The notes: generated by a model not told the origin, from the sequence alone. Shown: positions 1-11,889, numbered from the stretch's first letter. The stretch is DNA of 64,000 nt from Elephas maximus indicus (GCF_024166365.1 NC_064839.1:31570378-31634377), one strand, 5' to 3'. Numbers and translations are program-made.

Positions 1-858
1 TTTTCCCCTATTTGTTTCAGGATGATATCCTTATAAGGACATATGCCAGTCATGGGACCATGGACAATCTAATCTCATCTTTCAGCTATACAATGACTAT
101 GTTAAGGACCTTTTTATTTCCAATCGTTTCGTGGTCTTTTCCTCAGCCCTTCCCAGGGTGCCAAGAGACATACACAGTAAAACTAGGTTTTCTAAACTCA
201 CATTTGCTTTCAATTCTTGCTTCATTTAAATTTGGAGAGAAAAAATGTGGACAGTAAAAATAATTGCAGTATCACAAACACTTAGAATTAAACACAAAAT
301 GTAAAGTTTATTTTTAAATTCATGGTTCAGCTTATGCTCCAGAGGGATAATGACTAATTCATGGGAAACAGACTAACTAGAAAGAACCACTGTGCCTTTC
401 TTCTCCAAATACCCCAGGTTTGGAGCAGTTTTCAATGTTTCTGACCCAAGTGCTGATGCACGGTGCTGAAACATTACAAAACAAGTAAAATTTAAGCGTA
501 TAATTAAAAAATAAATCATAGGATCTCTGCACAATAGCTTTGGTATTTTGGTGATTCCTGTGCCATCTGGGGTATGTGTGTGTGGGTGTGTATGTAGAAA
601 GTTGAAATCACAATGAATAGATAATGCAATGGCCTATTTTTGTACTGCTTAACATTTTATTCTAAGCATATGTCCGTGAAGCAAGATCCTTTTGTTACTA
701 CTTCCAGTGATTTACAGTCCATCATAAGATCATACCATAATTGACTAAACCCATTCCCTCTTGTTAGATATTCCTTCCTTCCTTTCTCTCTCTCTCCCTC
801 CCTCCCTCTTTCTTTCATTTTGCTTATTTTTGTGCATCTAATGAATCAAAAAATATAT
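1..858. other. Non-coding AT-rich sequence, no gene seen
   Basis: No convincing coding frame, splice-site pair or recognisable repeat was found here. The short open frame at 12-257 has no recognisable domain. A pyrimidine-rich stretch of CTTC/CTCC units lies at about 770-820, just before a MITE copy. Confidence 0.5.
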
Positions 859-1174
859 ACAGGTAATCCCAACTTACAATGGGTTTCCATTCCAATGACT
901 TCATCCTAAATTGGTTCTGACGTTAAGTTAAATGTCAAATATCTTGTGTTTTTTTTTTTTTCATTAGTAGTGACTTATTATCAATATCTTTATAAATCCT
1001 GTCTTTGTCTCTGGGGGTTGGAAACATTACATATAAACTTACAGATATATTTTAATGCATACATATATAAAAAAATTACATAAATTTCATTTAAAAAACC
1101 AAAAAAAAAAAAAAAAAGGTCCTAAGTGTGGTTCATGATAACTTCAGTACATTGTAAGTCAGGGACAACGTGTA
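859..1174 (+). mobile_element. MITE-like DNA transposon, copy 1 (Tigger/mariner-like ends)
   Basis: The left end reads 'acaggtaatcccaacttaca' and the right end carries the approximate reverse complement, 'cattgtaagtcagggacaac'. Flanking TA dinucleotides fit a mariner/Tigger-type target site. The interior is AT-rich with poly(T) and poly(A) tracts and no coding frame, so this is a non-autonomous copy. Two more copies with matching ends occur at 45,914-46,251 and 56,643-56,910. The family name is not certain. Confidence 0.6.
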
Positions 1175-1344
1175 TTTCAAGCTACCCCTTTGGAATGGAT
1201 TCCAGAAAATGTGAGATAAATGGGCTCCAGAATATAAACGTCTGATTTCACGTTGCAAAATCTCAACGGAAATAGTACCATTATGGTTTGGGGAATTTCT
1301 TTTGACATCTAAATACTCATCTTTAGCATTTTCTATGAACTGTT

Positions 1345-1475
1345 TAACCCTGGTGGCATAGTGGTTAAGCGCTATGGCTTCTAACCAAAAGGCCAGCAGC
1401 TGGAATCCACCAGGTGCTCCTTGGAAACTCTATGGGGCAGTCCTACTCTGTCCTATAGGGTCACTATGATGAACT
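1345..1475 (+). mobile_element. AfroSINE, forward, short-body form
   Basis: The copy begins 'ccctggtggcatagtggtta' (A-box-like head) and continues through 'ggaatccaccaggtgctcc' (B-box region) to 'cctatagggtcactatga'. It lacks the 'gtaaagattacagcc' central segment of the longer form. Divergence is moderate. Confidence 0.85.
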
Positions 1476-1821
1476 GTTTTGCTCAGACCTCAGCAAATCA
1501 GCACCATGGCCAATGTCCTTGAACACCTCCTATCCCTCTCACCTCCAAATCCATTCACGCGATCTTCTTGCCTAGTCCTTCTTTGTTCTCTGGTCTCCCT
1601 TTTTTCACTTCAGGTCAAAATACCCCTTCTCTGAAATTCTCCTTTGTTAGTTCTGTTATGGAGAATTTTTTTTTTCCTCCTATACGTCCATTAGCTCTTT
1701 ATAAAAACTACAATCACCACATTTGTTACAATGAGAGAGAGAGATTTATTTCTATATAACTCCACCCTCCCCCCTCCAGAGTACGTCTCCTAAAGATTCT
1801 AAGTGATTAAAAATCTTAGTC

Positions 1822-1885
1822 TCAGTTCCTTGCTTAAAGCCAGGCACACAGCAGGGGCTCAATAAATGCTCACCGAGTGGATTAA
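1822..1885 (+). repeat. L2/MIR-like 3' end relic
   Basis: The phrase 'ccaggcacacagcaggggct' followed by 'caataaatgctcaccgagtg' matches the ancient mammalian L2/MIR tail pattern ('aataaatg' core). It is short and diverged. Confidence 0.5.
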
Positions 1886-2139
1886 TGCAAAATTGTTTAG
1901 CAAGCCCCATCCCTGCGCCAGGGCTACCAATGTGCTTCTTGTTCAAGAAGCAAAAAACATTGTATTTTCCTTCATTTATGCATCTTGCAAAGAATTTAAT
2001 CCAGGAGACACCTCTCCAACTCAATCCTGTGTTTTACTGCCATTGCTGAGAGGAATTTGCAAAAGACAAACCTATTCTTCCAGAGGTTATTTTAACTGTT
2101 CAGATAGCAAGGATGACGTAATGCTTAAATAATGTCACC

Positions 2140-2345
2140 CCTCAGAGGAGCCTTCCTGGCCTGCCTTAGCAAGCATGCCCCAATTCATCTCCCTTTCTAT
2201 CACATGACCTTGCTTATTTCCTTTGTGGCAATTATCACAACTTGAAATGGTCTTATCATGGATGTCAGCCTCTTCCAATATAATCCAACACTCACAGAGG
2301 GCAGGGTCTCTTCTGTTCATGTTCCTGTTGTCCCTGTCCCCAGCA
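2140..2345 (+). repeat. L2-like LINE 3' fragment
   Basis: The segment contains the order typical of L2 3' ends: a 'ctttctatcacatgacc' region, then 'cacagagggcagggtctctt', then 'ccctgtccccagcac'. It is old, diverged and non-coding. Confidence 0.5.
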
Positions 2346-3009
2346 CTGTGATTGGCTGGAACTGGAAAGGTCCTGAGATGTCGCTAAGTTTAGCTTCCTT
2401 GTTTTAAAAATGTGTAAATAGAGTTCCTTAGAGAGACAGTGACTTGCCCTAAGTTTCATTAAAAATCCAGAGTCTGGATGAGATTCCCAAATTCCTGACT
2501 CCCAGGCCAGTGTTGCTTCTACAGCTCCCAGTGCTGGCCCCATCTGAGCCTGGAAAAGAGGAGAAAGGGGTCCTCATTCCCTCAGGAAGATGGGACACAC
2601 CTTGAGCCAAATGAGAAGAAAGCTCTCTCCTTGGCTGTCTTTGGCATCACCCGACCCCTATCTAAGTATGTCTTTATATAGTCTTTTGCACATCAACCTT
2701 AATAAAGATGGGGCAGCTATTACTACATCTGCTTTCTGATGGAGGCACCTGGGGCAAAAGAAACCGGGGAACACAATCACAGTCCAGTTACCAAGCCCAG
2801 ATCATGTGCCAGATGTCCATCCATCTGGTCCCTGGTGTGTATTCTGCGTTCTCTTGCAACTCAGCTCAAATCACAGTTTCCTCATCCCATTCATACACGG
2901 GTCCATTACCCGTGAATCTCCACTTGGACACGGTGGGTTCTCCTCATCTTGAGAGACCTTTCCCAGGAGAAAGTTTCAAGATGTTTCATTAGAGGAAAAA
3001 TATAATAAA

Positions 3010-3163
3010 AAACTCATTGCCATACAGTCAATTTTGACTCATAGCATCCCTTTCAGACAGGGTAGAACTGCCCCATAGGGTTTCTGAGTAGCAACTGGTG
3101 GATTCGAAATGCCAACCTTTTGGTTCATAGCCAAGCTCTTAACCACTGCACCACCAGGGCTCC
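3010..3163 (-). mobile_element. AfroSINE, reverse, short-body form
   Basis: The plus strand reads 'cattgccatacagtcaattt' through 'tgccccatagggtttctgag' to 'ccactgcaccaccagggct', the reverse complement of a short-form AfroSINE. The copy is complete. Confidence 0.85.
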
Positions 3164-3318
3164 ATAATAAAAAGGACTCTATTTTAATACCATTTATGTA
3201 GTAATATGATGCATTCTTTAATATATTTATGTATTAGTATGATATATTCTTTAATAGGTCTGTTACATTAATTAAAAAAGCAAAGATGCTCCCCTTTCTT
3301 TGGGAGTTCATGAATGGG

Positions 3319-3530
3319 TTGTTGTGGTTGTTAGGTGCCATCAAGTCGATTCTGACTCATAGCAACCCCATATGACAGAATAGAAGAACTGCCCAAGGAG
3401 ATCTGCTGGGCTGTAACCTTTACGGAAGCAGATTGCCAGGTCTTTCTCTCGTGCAGCCGCTGGGTGTGTTTGAACCACCAAACCTCTATGTTAGCAGCCA
3501 AGGGCTTAACCATTCATGCCACCAGGGCTC
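3319..3530 (-). mobile_element. AfroSINE, reverse, long-body form with RTE tail
   Basis: It starts with the RTE-type tail 'gttgttgtggttgttaggtg' and 'ccatcaagtcgattctgact'. It passes through the central 'gctgtaacctttacggaag' segment and ends at 'gccaccagggctc', so it is a near-complete long-form copy. It shows that the SINE 3' end is shared with the RTE LINE. Confidence 0.88.
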
Positions 3531-3589
3531 AGAGGCCAAAAGCCAACCTTAGATGTTATATCTTTTCACTATTTATCTCTGAGACCCAA

Positions 3590-3720
3590 AGAATCTTAGA
3601 AGTCAGGTGACCCTGTCCTAGGTATGCAAAGACTGAGACCACAAAGGTAAATGCCTTGTCCAAGGTTACCAATAACAGAGGTGCTAGAAACTCAGGGCTC
3701 TCACTGACTCAGACCACTAA
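3590..3720. repeat. MIR/L2-class ancient repeat relic
   Basis: The phrases 'caaagactgagaccacaaag' and 'ccttgtccaaggttaccaat' resemble the MIR/L2-class 'gatgaggaaactgaggc...cttgcccaaggtca' block. The copy is strongly diverged and its family is uncertain. Confidence 0.4.
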
Positions 3721-4004
3721 ACGCTGGATATTGGTGTAGTTCTGGAACAAGCAGCAGCACTGGCTCACCTGGTTATATTCCTGTTTCTAGTCAGTGTCAT
3801 CTTATCTCCTTCTGGGAGGAGGCCACAGGTCAGTGTGCTTGAGGATCAAGGTGATGAGGACAGAGGGGAGCCTGGGACTCAGACAGTAGTCTCTAAATTC
3901 CATGCAAGAGTCATTATCTAAGAATAGTGTTTACTGAACAGGACCAGTATGCTTGATCCTCTACTTGAATTAAGGGACTTTATGTATAATTCTCCTTTTC
4001 CATG

Positions 4005-4255
4005 CAAAAGTCTAGGTTCGATTCCTGGCTAATGCACCTCAAGTGCGACCACTAAACATCTGTCAATGAAGGCTGGCGTTTGCTATAATGCTGAACAGGT
4101 TTCAGTGCAGCATCCAGATTAGATGGACTAGGAATAAAGGCCTGGTGACCTACTTTCAAAAATAAGCCAGTGAAAACCCTATGGATCACAATGGTCCAAT
4201 CCTATTGTGTATGGGGTCACCATGAGTCAGGGGCCAACTCGACAGCCACTAACAA
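4005..4255 (+). mobile_element. tRNA-headed SINE with RTE body and tail
   Basis: A B-box-like phrase, 'ggttcgattcctggctaat', is followed by an RTE 5'-UTR-like body ('aacaggtttcagtgcagcat') and an RTE 3' tail ('ggggccaactcgacagccac', 'taacaacaaca'). It therefore looks like a second SINE type parasitic on the same RTE. Confidence 0.7.
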
Positions 4256-4286
4256 CAACATATCTATATGTAAATATGCAGTGTGT

Positions 4287-4311
4287 GGATGTGTGTGTGT
4301 GTGTGTGTAGT
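4287..4311 (+). repeat. (GT)n microsatellite
   Basis: A perfect GT run in 'ggatgtgtgtgtgtgtgtgt' lies immediately downstream of the RTE-tailed SINE. Confidence 0.9.
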
Positions 4312-4483
4312 TTTCTGCTTATTCTTGGGTTATTGCTAAAAAGCTCTACCCTCTTTATAAGGCTCTTGGGAAGAAATTCTACTGACGTAAGTGTCAAGAA
4401 ATGTTGTGTCTCCCCTGAACAGTACTGCATTTTTATTTTGTGCTGGTTTAATAACTACTAGTGTTTCCTCCCACCACACACAT

Positions 4484-4550
4484 CTGTCAGTTTGTCCTAC
4501 TGCAGTGGCTTAAAATACCAGCAGGTCACCCTTGGTGGACAGGTGTTTCC
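4484..4550 (+). mobile_element. RTE 5'-end fragment
   Basis: The phrase 'catctgtcagtttgtcctac' followed by 'accagcaggtcacccttggt' matches the 5' end of the RTE seen in reverse at about 61,490-61,610. Only the 5'-most part is present. This is unusual for LINEs, which normally lose their 5' end, so it is more likely part of a 5'-plus-3' non-autonomous derivative. Confidence 0.6.
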
Positions 4551-5192
4551 CCAGTTGCTTCGGCTGCTAGGAAACTTACTGTTCTCTGTCGTATATTATG
4601 CTATGCTTTACAGTGAACTCCTTTGTTGTACCTTATATTATCTTACTCTTTTCTTTAATTTCTTTAAAAATTTCCTTTGTTGAAATCTTAGTGCACTGCT
4701 GATATTTATGAAACCCATCTCAACACCTCTTATGAATAAGAAAGGCCATAAATAAATGGACAAGTAAACGAGCCCGACTGGTAGAGCTCTTCACGTGGAT
4801 AACTGCTGTGATTCCAATCACCTTCCTCCTGGCTGCCTGCCCAGAGCCTTAGCTAAACCCCAAGAAACAGCAATTCCTTATTAAGGCACACTTGGTTCTG
4901 ATGTCCATCTGAGGAGCATGTATTCGAAGGGTAGATTTCTAGCCAACTAATGTTTCTTTTAGTTAGTCAACATTCAAGGTGGCCTTTTTTTTTTTTTTTT
5001 ATGGTTCTAAGTATGTGCATCATAGCACGTATCACAACATACTGAAATTGGAAATTTAATTATATTCTTCTCCAGACTATTAGCACTTTGAGGATACGGA
5101 CTAAGATAACTTCTTTACATGCCTAGTACCCAGCCTGCGGCTGTTACATAGTAGGCATTCTGTTGCATAAATGGATGCCTGCTAATATAACC

Positions 5193-5220
5193 AGTGAGAG
5201 AGAGAGGGGGAGAGAGCGCA
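5193..5220 (+). repeat. (GA)n-rich microsatellite
   Basis: An imperfect GA run, 'gagagagagagggggagaga'. Confidence 0.85.
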
Positions 5221-5275
5221 TGTATGTGTGTATTCCCATATATAAAGTACATTTATGTGCAGACATGCCATATAC

Positions 5276-5489
5276 AAGGAACAATGGTGGCCCGACAGTT
5301 AAGTGCTTGGCTGCTAACCAAAAAGTTGATGGTTTGATCCCACTCAGTAGCTCTGCAGAAAAAAGACCTGGTGATCTGCTCCCGTGAGGATTACAGCCTA
5401 GAAAACCCTATAGGAGCAGTTCTACTCTGTCCCATGAGGTCGCTATGAGTTGAAAATCGACTTGACAGCACCTAACAACAATAACATGC
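5276..5489 (+). mobile_element. AfroSINE, forward, long form
   Basis: The head is 'acagttaagtgcttggctgc'. The body includes 'gacctggtgatctgctcccg' and 'ggattacagcctagaaaacc', and the tail is 'gacttgacagcacctaacaa'. It is near full length. Confidence 0.88.
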
Positions 5490-5919
5490 CACATACACAC
5501 TGCACAAGGGTCTCTCTAGCAAATTTCACCATAACCTCTGAAGCAGTGTATTATTGTCTTTGGCGCAGTCAAGTAATAGACACATTTTATAGCTCTGATC
5601 AAATAGCAGAGCCCGAGCTGGATTCTAGGTCTGCCTCACTCTAGCTCTTTCCAGGTTCCTGTGCTGCCTCGCAGCGTGACATTAGAGGGAGTGTCAGGAC
5701 TGAATCACAGGTGAGCGCTGTATATAAAGATGTCCCCAAACCTGGACAGCAGAAGAGATGCGGTATGGGGTATGGCCAACCAGCTCCTCACGCCATTAAG
5801 GAAAACAATGACCTCGATATTCCTTTACAATCATTGTACTTCCTGATAATCCTACTTTGTAGTAACTCGACCTCTAAAATAATTTTTGGATTAGAAAGCA
5901 AAAAAAAATTTACTATGTG

Positions 5920-6002
5920 CAATGGTCAGTTTTATATGTCTATTTGGCTAGAGTATATATATATATATGTATATATATGTATATATATATATATATATAT
6001 AT
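5920..6002 (+). repeat. (TA)n microsatellite at a SINE boundary
   Basis: About fifty bases of TA repeat with interspersed TG (about 5,953-6,002) directly abut the tail end of the reverse AfroSINE at 6,003. Confidence 0.9.
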
Positions 6003-6163
6003 AAAACCAAACCCAGTGCCATCAAGTCAATTCCAACTCATAGTGACCCTATAGGACAGAGTAGAGCTGCCCCATAGAGTTTCCAAGGAGCGCCTGGTGG
6101 ATTCGAACTGCTGACCCTTTGATTAGCAGCAGTAGCACTTAACCACTACGCCACCAGGGTTAC
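6003..6163 (-). mobile_element. AfroSINE, reverse, short form
   Basis: The plus strand runs from 'aaaccaaacccagtgccatc' to 'actacgccaccagggttact'. It is well preserved. It appears to interrupt an older repeat: 'tctatttggctagagtat' lies on the left and 'caaatgctgatctaggtggt' on the right. Confidence 0.92.
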
Positions 6164-6515
6164 TCATTCAAATGCTGATCTAGGTGGTGTTGTGAAGGTG
6201 TTTTGTAGATATGATTAAAGTCTACAGCCAGTTTAAGTAAGGAAGATTATCCTAGATAACTGGGTGGGCATGATTCAATCAGTCGAAAGGTCATAAGAGT
6301 AGAACTGAGGTTTCCCTGAGGAAGAAGAAATTCTGGCTGCTGACTACAGCTTCAGCTCATGCCTCAGGGTACCAGCCTACCCTTCCTGATTGCCTTCCCA
6401 ATGGATTTCAAATTTGCTTGGGCCAGAACCCATAAGCCAACTGCTTGCAATTCCTGCCAATTTCTGTCTCTATATATATTTCTCTTTCTGTGGTGGAACC
6501 CTGACTTACACACTA
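6164..6515 (+). repeat. Ancient interspersed repeat (family not assigned)
   Basis: The text 'gaaggtgttttgtagatatg', 'ctgggtgggcatgattcaat', 'agtcgaaaggtcataagagt' and 'ccttcccaatggatttcaaa' follows a layout common to an old mammalian dispersed repeat. I remember the pattern but not the family name with confidence. It is split by the SINE at 6,003-6,163. Confidence 0.45.
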
Positions 6516-6939
6516 CACATGTATCGATATTTATAAGAGGCAACTTGAGAAAACTTCAGATTCAAGGCAACAGAGGAGGCCATGCAATCCCTGATGGCAG
6601 CCAGGCACACATTTTGCCTTCCCTGAATGGTAATTATCTTCTTACCTGCATCCAAAGGTCATATGTCAACTAGTTCAACAATTAGAATGCTAGGCGTTCA
6701 CTTTTCAATGGTCCCTGACAAGATCTTGGCAAAAGTAATTCATAATACTCTGTTATAGCATTTTGATAAAGGCATCATTGCAGAAGATCACAGGGGTGCT
6801 ACCTTTGTAAAGCCTCTTCTCTTTAATATTTTTATCTGCTTGTTTTATGCAAGAAGCATTTCAGCTTTTGAGAAAAAAATGATATCTGTAAGTTTTTAAA
6901 ATATTAATGTGTGCTAGGGAAGTGATCAAAGACAAAACA

Positions 6940-7085
6940 ATATGCGGGTCGGGAAGGGTAAGGGTTTTGGCTTCAAGGGGACCTGGGTTCCTAACGGGGT
7001 GGCTCTGGACAAATGAACTTCTATTAGTCTCAGTTCCTGCAGCTGTGATATGAATATGATCGACTTTATAAGCCTCTATAAATGG
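6940..7085 (+). repeat. MIR relic
   Basis: The order 'gggttttggcttcaagggga', 'cctgggttcc', 'ctctggacaaatgaacttct', 'agtctcagttcctgcagctg' matches the MIR core layout. It is diverged. Confidence 0.6.
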
Positions 7086-7137
7086 TAGTCATCATGGCCC
7101 TTCAACGATGAATCTTTCAGATTGAGCCTTATTCTCT

Positions 7138-7362
7138 AGGGCAGAGTTTTTCAACCTCGGCACTATTGACATTTTATGCCAGATAACTGTTTCTGGGTGG
7201 GTGAGCTGTCTTGTGTATTATATTTGGCAGCACTCCTGGCCTCTACCCAGAGATAACAGTAGCACACCCCACCCTAGTCAAGACAACCAAAAATGTCTCC
7301 AGATCTTGCTGCTAAATGTCCCCTGGGGACAAAATCTCCTAGGTTGATCATTACTGCTCTAA
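7138..7362 (+). mobile_element. hAT-Charlie-type non-autonomous DNA transposon relic
   Basis: The left end is 'cagagtttttcaacctcggc'. The interior has 'ctcctggcctctacccagag', 'agacaaccaaaaatgtctcc' and 'aaatgtcccctggggacaaa', a familiar mammalian MER1-group element. The right end is weakly complementary. The exact subfamily is not assigned. Confidence 0.6.
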
Positions 7363-7408
7363 GAATATAATTATTATTATTGCTTTTTAATTTGGGTAAA
7401 AAAATTAA

Positions 7409-7458
7409 AGATATATACATACATATATATGTGTATATGTATATATATATATATATAC
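7409..7458 (+). repeat. (TA)n microsatellite
   Basis: A TA run with TACATA interruptions, immediately followed by an RTE/AfroSINE tail fragment starting at about 7,470. Confidence 0.9.
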
Positions 7459-7468
7459 AGGAAAAAAA

Positions 7469-7722
7469 ATGCCATCAAGTCGATTCTGACTCAAGACAGA
7501 CCAGTCCCTGGAGAAGGACATCATGCTTAATGAAGTACAGGGTCAGTGAAAAAGAAGAAGACCCTCGAGGGGATGGATTGATACAGTGGCGTCAAAAATG
7601 AGCTCAAACGAAGCAACAATCGCGAGGATGGCACCGGAACAGGCAGTGTTTTGCTCTGTTTTAGGTAGGGTTGCTATGAGTCATAAGAAACTCAACAACA
7701 CCTAACAACAACAACAATATAG
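7469..7722 (+). mobile_element. RTE LINE 3' end (rearranged)
   Basis: The phrase 'gccatcaagtcgattctgac' (SINE/RTE tail, reverse sense) lies at 7,470-7,490. It is followed by forward RTE ORF 3' sequence, 'ccctggagaaggacatcatg' and 'ctcgaggggatggattgata'. This corresponds to the conserved 'SLEKDIMFGK...RWID' end of the RTE ORF. The RTE tail is 'ctcaacaacacctaacaaca'. The copy is severely 5' truncated. Confidence 0.8.
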
Positions 7723-8552
7723 ACAGAAAAGCATAGCTCTGTGGATTTTCACAAATCAACCCCTGTAACAAAGAACAGAACAGTACCAACCCCTTAACTT
7801 CCCTCTACCACCACCATGGAAAGTCCTTGACATTCTGTCCTTCCAGTAACTACAGAGGTCTCTATTTTTGGTTAGTGAAATTAAGCCATAAATTTTAAAA
7901 TGCAGGAAGAAATTCATAGATTACGAGTCTATAAACTGATTTCCTGTAAGATGCAGCCCAGACAACAAAGCTCTGCTAGAATGATGATCTAACCAGAAAT
8001 CATCTCAAAAGAGGAAGTGAGCCACTCAAACTTGGCCCAGGATTGCCTGGACTATTGGGGAGACAGCTTGATGGTCACTCTTGCTCTTTTCTCCTTTGAC
8101 AGGAAGACTAATCTGGTTCAACTCAATGAAGAAACTCTCAACTCAGTGGAGAAAAAAGATTGTCAAGAGACCCACTATAGAAAGAAGGGCCATGAGACTA
8201 GGCTGAACAATAGCTGGAGAAACCTACCTGGCCAATGTGTATCTTCAGAGGACCTGAGTAATGAGGGGCTTAACAATAAGTAAACTGTCCCCAGCTGTTA
8301 TCACTTCCTCTCCCTGTTATCCTAAAGCTCCCTAAAAAAAAAAAAAAAAAAAACTCCCTGGATACTAGAAAATGACCAATCAACATGCTAGAGTTGACAT
8401 GGCTTTGGGTGCTTCTTTAAAATCACCCTGGCAGTCCAGGTACAGGAGATGTTCAAATACTACTCAGACAGAAGAGAAATATACCAAGGTAGCTGGCTGG
8501 AATTTCACTCCTTCTCTAGGCATGTGATGCGTGTGCTGTCAGGCACTTATCA

Positions 8553-8712
8553 GGGAGTCCCTGTACGGTGCAAATGATAAACGTACTTGGGTGTTAACCG
8601 AAAGGTTGGCAGTTCACATGTACCCAGAGGTACCTCAGAAGAAAAGCCTTGTGATCTACTTCTGAAAAATCAGCCATTGAAAACTCTACGGAGCATAGTT
8701 CTACACTGGCAC
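8553..8712 (+). mobile_element. AfroSINE, forward, second subfamily
   Basis: The head is 'gggagtccctgtacggtgca' rather than 'ggagccctggtgg'. The body is 'gtacccagaggtacctcaga' and 'aaaatcagccattgaaaact'. It is truncated before the full tail. This form recurs at 19.8, 27.1, 28.2, 28.4, 31.3 and 43.1 kb. Confidence 0.82.
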
Positions 8713-11219
8713 ATAGAAAGATGTACCATACTAAATTCTATGTTGGGGGTGGGGAGGGTGCCATGAATTCCTTCTCCCAAAGAAAGTGAACAACAAATGA
8801 AGACAGAGAAAATTTAAAAACATGAAAGGTTTAGGAGAAACTGAATATCCATCCATCTGTCTGTCCATCCGTCCATCCATCCAACAATTCTGAGCACTTA
8901 GTAGATAGATTTTGCTTTTCTCCCTAACCTCACTGTCAAACACAGGGGTGAGGACATGAACCTAAGTGAGCTCTTCACCGTACTCTTAGGCCACAGCAAA
9001 TAGCCCCAGGGATGGGCTTGTGACTCAAGTAAGGCCATCTCAGTTCTTACTTGGAGTATTCTGATATAGAGACAGGAGGATAGTTCTTTCTTGCTTTTGC
9101 AATCTTAACTCACAAAAGATCTATGCTGAAGACTTCCAGTGGTAACTGTGGCATTGTTCTTGTCACACAGCAAAGCCTCTCTATAACAACAGAGCACGAG
9201 GCCAACATTCAAACAGAAGCAGAGAGAAGGAGATGGGGATGTCTAGATGTCATGGAAATGTAAAAAGACAGAGTTCACAGGATTTTGTTAAAACCCTGGA
9301 TTATAAGCTAGACCACTACTACACTGTCCAATTATAAGGCTGAAAACTTCCCTTTTTTACTGAAACTATTTGGGGCTGTGTTTTTGTAATCTCTAACTGC
9401 CACAGCCTACCTGTGCCAGACACTGAAGAAGCAGGAGTAACATGACCTGCCAAGCCACTGTCATCATGAGGCTCACACTCAAGTAGAGAAGAATAGGTTA
9501 AGCCTTAGAGATGAGGAAGGTCAGAGGGCTCTAACAACAAAAAATGATACAGGGAAACCACTTCAAAAGAATAATAACAAGTCTCAGGAGAGGAATGATG
9601 AGGGACCAAACTGAGTCAATGGCAGTGGAACTGGAGAAAGGGACATACAATGAGAGAAATGTCAGACAGAATCCATAAGAACTGGTATTGAACTGTTTAT
9701 ACGGTCTCAAAGATGCCTCCACAAAGCTTTATGTTTTTTGGTTCATTCGCCTCTGGTTAGGTAACTGGGTGGATGGTGTTGGCATCACTGAAATATGGGT
9801 CATAGGACAAGGATCCTAGGTAAGGGTTTGCTAAGTTCGGTTCAGGATGCGTCTGAGGATTAGCCAAAGTTAGGGTGGTAGATGATGTCAGGGGAGTTCA
9901 TAAATTGTCCCAGGGAGCAAGTGTAATAGGTGAAGAGAAGATGCCTAGAAGAAAATACTAAGGAAGAAAAAAATATATATGTATCACCAATATTCTTTGA
10001 GAAGCCAATCAAAGAACCAAGAAAAAGTTTATCTTTCCAAGAAAGAGAAGCATCTGAAGTAAAACAAAGAGAAGGATGAAATTGAGGAAGCAGGAGTGAG
10101 TGGGCAGTAGAGGTATCTCCCACCAGAACGGCATTTATTAGTGATATCCAAGATAGGTGGACAATTGCTATGTTTAATTCCCCCTGAGGAAACAATCCCA
10201 CGCCCTTCCACTTACAGCTAACACCTCTCACCGAGGAAGCATTTCAGATTTAATCTAAATGCCTCGTCCTGAGACTTACACATAGTTGCTTTTTTTGATA
10301 TTGCCAAAAATGGCAATCTGATAATTTCCTCCCTCAAAGCAATCCCTCAAGTATGTGTGGGCTGTACTCTTCCAGGCATCATCTTGAAGTTTTTATCCAT
10401 TACTCAAAGGAACTATGTACTAATATTTTACCCATTTCAACTACTTACTTGCAAAAACATATTCTCCACACTCATCGACCTCCCAGAACCCCAAGAGAAG
10501 CGAAGGCTTCTAAGAAATACATCATCACTAGATGGGCCTTCACTGGCTTAAAGGCACATAACACCTGTGAGGAGGGCTGAGCATGCACGAGCAGGTGGCA
10601 TGACTAAAAGGCCCAAATAAAACTCTGGGCAGAGCCCTGACCTTACTGTAATTCTGGTCAAGTTCCTTTTCCTCCCTGTGGTTCTCCTTCAACATCAGGG
10701 AATCCAGCTCTCTGGACCATTGTAGAAATTCCTCGTCATCATTAATGAAAAATGCCAACCATGATATTAGTATCTCATCTGTTCTTTCTTCTTTTTTCCT
10801 TTCCTTTCTTCCCTACCTTCCTTTCTCTCTTCATTTCTTACTGCTCTTTATTTTTCCTTCTGTCTTCCTTCTTCCCTCCCTACTCATCACTTTGCAGGGC
10901 CTCAATAATGGTAAATATCATCTCTATAATCACTTTCCTCATCAGTACTCCTCAGCTGCCATGGACAGAGATGGTGGCTATCCTTTTGAAATGTCTGAAA
11001 TGAGGCTAGTTAAAATAGGAAATGGATTTGTTCTGGGAGGTTTGAAGACTATAACTAGGACTCATGGGTGGATATTACAGACAGGCAGATTTTGGCAGAC
11101 AGACACGTCTAGAACATCTGGAGACAAAAAGAGTGCCTTGGTGAGTAATAAGCTCCCTGACACAAGATATGTTCTACCAGAGGTTGCATAAGTATTAGTC
11201 CAGGTAATGGGACTGCCTT
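8713..11219. other. Non-coding interval, no gene seen
   Basis: It contains an imperfect TCCA-type tetranucleotide repeat at 8,847-8,884 and a pyrimidine-rich stretch at about 10,780-10,880. Open frames here are short, and none shows a recognisable domain or a convincing splice context. Confidence 0.5.
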
Positions 11220-11555
11220 TGGCAATGGTCATTGGCAGTGTGACACAACCAGAGCCATAAGCACATTGAGCATGTCCTTTGGGAAAACTTGGGATGTGTG
11301 TTCTCAGAAGCCAACCACCATGTTATGAGAAATCAAGCCTAGTCCCATGGCCATGTGGAGGGGAATCTGAACTTCCTGTTCAGTTTCACCAGATCTCCCA
11401 CTGTGAACCAGCACTAGCTTGCCATTAATGATGAAGCCATTCTGGAACTGGAATCCTGTCTCCACCAAGCTCTGCCTTAACTGCATAATGATAAGCAAAT
11501 AAGTGGTTGCTGTTTTAAGCCACAGAGTTTGGGGTGGGTTGTTATACAGTAGTAA
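11220..11555 (+). mobile_element. MaLR-like LTR 3' portion (tentative)
   Basis: The final part, 'gttgctgttttaagccacag' then 'ttggggtgggttgttataca', resembles the 3' end of MaLR-class (MLT/MST-like) LTRs. The 5' part is too diverged to delimit. The copy is non-coding. Confidence 0.45.
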
Positions 11556-11561
11556 TAAACT

Positions 11562-11720
11562 CAAAAAGCCCAAACCATCAAGTCGATTCCGACATGTAGT
11601 GGCCCTATAGGACACAGTAGAACTGCCCCATAGAGTTTCTGAGGGGTGCCTGGTGGATTCAAACTGCCGACCTTTTGGTAAGCAGTCATAACTCTTAACC
11701 ATACCACCACCAGGGTTTCC
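11562..11720 (-). mobile_element. AfroSINE, reverse, short form
   Basis: The plus strand reads 'aaaccatcaagtcgattccg' to 'taccaccaccagggtttcc'. The copy is complete. Confidence 0.9.
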
Positions 11721-11889
11721 ACACAGTAATAGATAGACAAAATACCTTGACAAATTTCAACACTTATGCTTTATATTTTTAATTATTCAGCAGGAATCTA
11801 ATTGTGCTTCCATACACTTAGTAGGTGGTATCATGCCTCTCACATCTTTTGTATATCAAACCTCTCCATTTTTAGTAGAAGGCTTCATA

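Noticed and set aside
8017-8283. 88-codon plus-strand frame with unusual composition
   Set aside because: No signal peptide, domain or splice context is seen. It is followed by a poly(A) tract at about 8,334, which raised the idea of a processed pseudogene, but I cannot match it to any gene.
11304-11753. Minus-strand open frame of 149 codons
   Set aside because: It runs across an AfroSINE and an LTR-like relic. Its apparent protein is translated repeat.
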